Of a stretch of DNA of 64,000 nucleotides, positions 63,227 through 64,000 are shown one piece after another. How positions within the stretch are numbered: position 1 is the first letter of the stretch; each line of letters opens with the position of its first letter. The notes beneath the pieces were generated by a model. That model ran no database searches and was not told the DNA's origin. It was given only the letters and a program-made list of their open reading frames with translations. This stretch comes from Candidula unifasciata (Eukaryota; Mollusca; Gastropoda; Stylommatophora; Geomitridae): NCBI GenBank assembly GCA_905116865.2, contig CAJHNH020008379.1, forward strand, positions 80,001-144,000, written 5' to 3'. The position numbers and the translations under genes are program-made.

Positions 63227-63304
63227 AAGTCCACACCAATGTCTATATTACGATCATTATAGCTTTTTTTTTTTTACATGCAAGAATCTTTACCCTCCTA
63301 GATG

Positions 63305-63592
63305 AGTTAGGGTTCCGGTGCCCAGTTGTAGAGAAAACAAGATTAGATCCGATGCCTCCCCAACAAGCATGTCGTAGGAGTCGACTAATTGCTAGCATCC
63401 TTCTAAGTCTGAGGACGTCTGTCTGAGATGCTGGAAACCAACAGTCTGCATACAAATAAGCCAGATATGTGAAACGGATATGCTAGCAACACTCACTTTG
63501 CGGAATAAGACCGAAGTCCGAAGGTGGACGAACACCCAAAACCACCTGCCAGAGTTTACAACCGGTGAACGCGAAGAAAAAGAAGAAGTTGA
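63305..63592 (+). mobile_element. SINE-3 copy, near full length
   Basis: 'gggttccggtgcccagttgt', 'aacaagattagatccgatgc', 'catgtcgtaggagtcgacta', 'ccaacagtctgcatacaaat', 'gtggacgaacacccaaaacc' and 'gagtttacaaccggtgaacg', then a short GAAGAAAAAGAAGAAG tail. Confidence 0.9.
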
Positions 63593-64000
63593 AGACAAGT
63601 CAGAGGGGCCACAATTTGTCAGATATTAAGACACAAAACAATGCCTGTAATGTTCTATTGTTTTCTAAGACTGTCACTGCTTTTTATTTGTCCAACCAAT
63701 CATTGCTTTCATTTCTCCTGTATGAATTACAGGGACACATTTTTGTTAGAAAGTAGGGGGAGGAAAGGGGGGGGGGCAGACCTGCTTAACAAGTATCTCG
63801 TGCAAAACGACTCATTAAGAGGTTGCTGAAATCGCAAGTGTTTGGCCAAAAGGTGCAGATATCACAAACTAGCTTCAAATCACAACATAACATGCTGCCG
63901 TGGAAGAAAAAGAAGATGATGATAAAGAAAAGTGCTTTAATAAAAATAAGTTGGTTATTTCCTCCCATTTCGGAGAATTGATTACGGTTGTGGAGCACAG
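63593..64000. other. No gene seen at window end
   Basis: AT-rich, with a GGGGGGGG run near 63770. Nothing recognised. Confidence 0.5.

Noticed and set aside
62269..63426. Three forward frames of over 300 codons with 19-residue repeats
   Set aside because: Direct product of a 19-bp repeat without stop codons. No signal peptide, domain or start context.

Overview
The window is eukaryotic genomic DNA. It has spliced genes with GT-AG introns, tRNA-derived SINEs, RTE-type LINEs, hAT/Merlin/mariner/TTAA-type DNA transposons and many microsatellites. The mix suggests an invertebrate, most probably a gastropod mollusc, but that is inference and no species marker was found. Almost all long open frames are artefacts of low-complexity DNA or pieces of transposons.

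Layout. 1-13.8 kb: a pyrimidine tract, a 65-bp tandem array, a TIR element, GAA, GT, AG and CT arrays, and scattered SINE and LINE debris. 13.86-40.17 kb: a direct tandem segmental duplication, copy A about 13860-26885 and copy B about 26890-40166. Each copy carries the same mosaic: two GAA-tailed SINEs, a SPIN-like hAT fragment, SINEs, one RTE LINE, and an antisense LINE fragment. The copies differ by several datable events: a hAT insertion with an 8-bp target duplication in B, one SINE insertion private to each copy, and two deletions. The flanks differ by roughly 5-10% by eye, but the LINE block inside is almost identical, which suggests gene conversion.

43.76-55.72 kb: the only two intact genes I could build. 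They are divergent (head to head) and 364 bp apart. Each encodes a small secreted or GPI-anchored Ly6/uPAR three-finger protein of the quiver/sleepless type (150 and 144 aa, ten cysteines each, all introns phase 1). They look like an old inverted duplication sharing a bidirectional promoter that contains a perfect ETS-like motif. Their introns hold SINEs, LINE fragments, a Merlin transposon carrying a telomere-like TTAGGG run, TTAA-flanked MITEs and minisatellites. 55.7-64 kb: AT-rich DNA with an internally deleted mariner, a decayed LINE, a 287-bp TTAA-type MITE and a 19-bp minisatellite.

Names such as SINE-1 to SINE-4, MITE-1 to MITE-3 and R4 to R7 are labels used only here. All family assignments come from reading the sequence; no database search was run.
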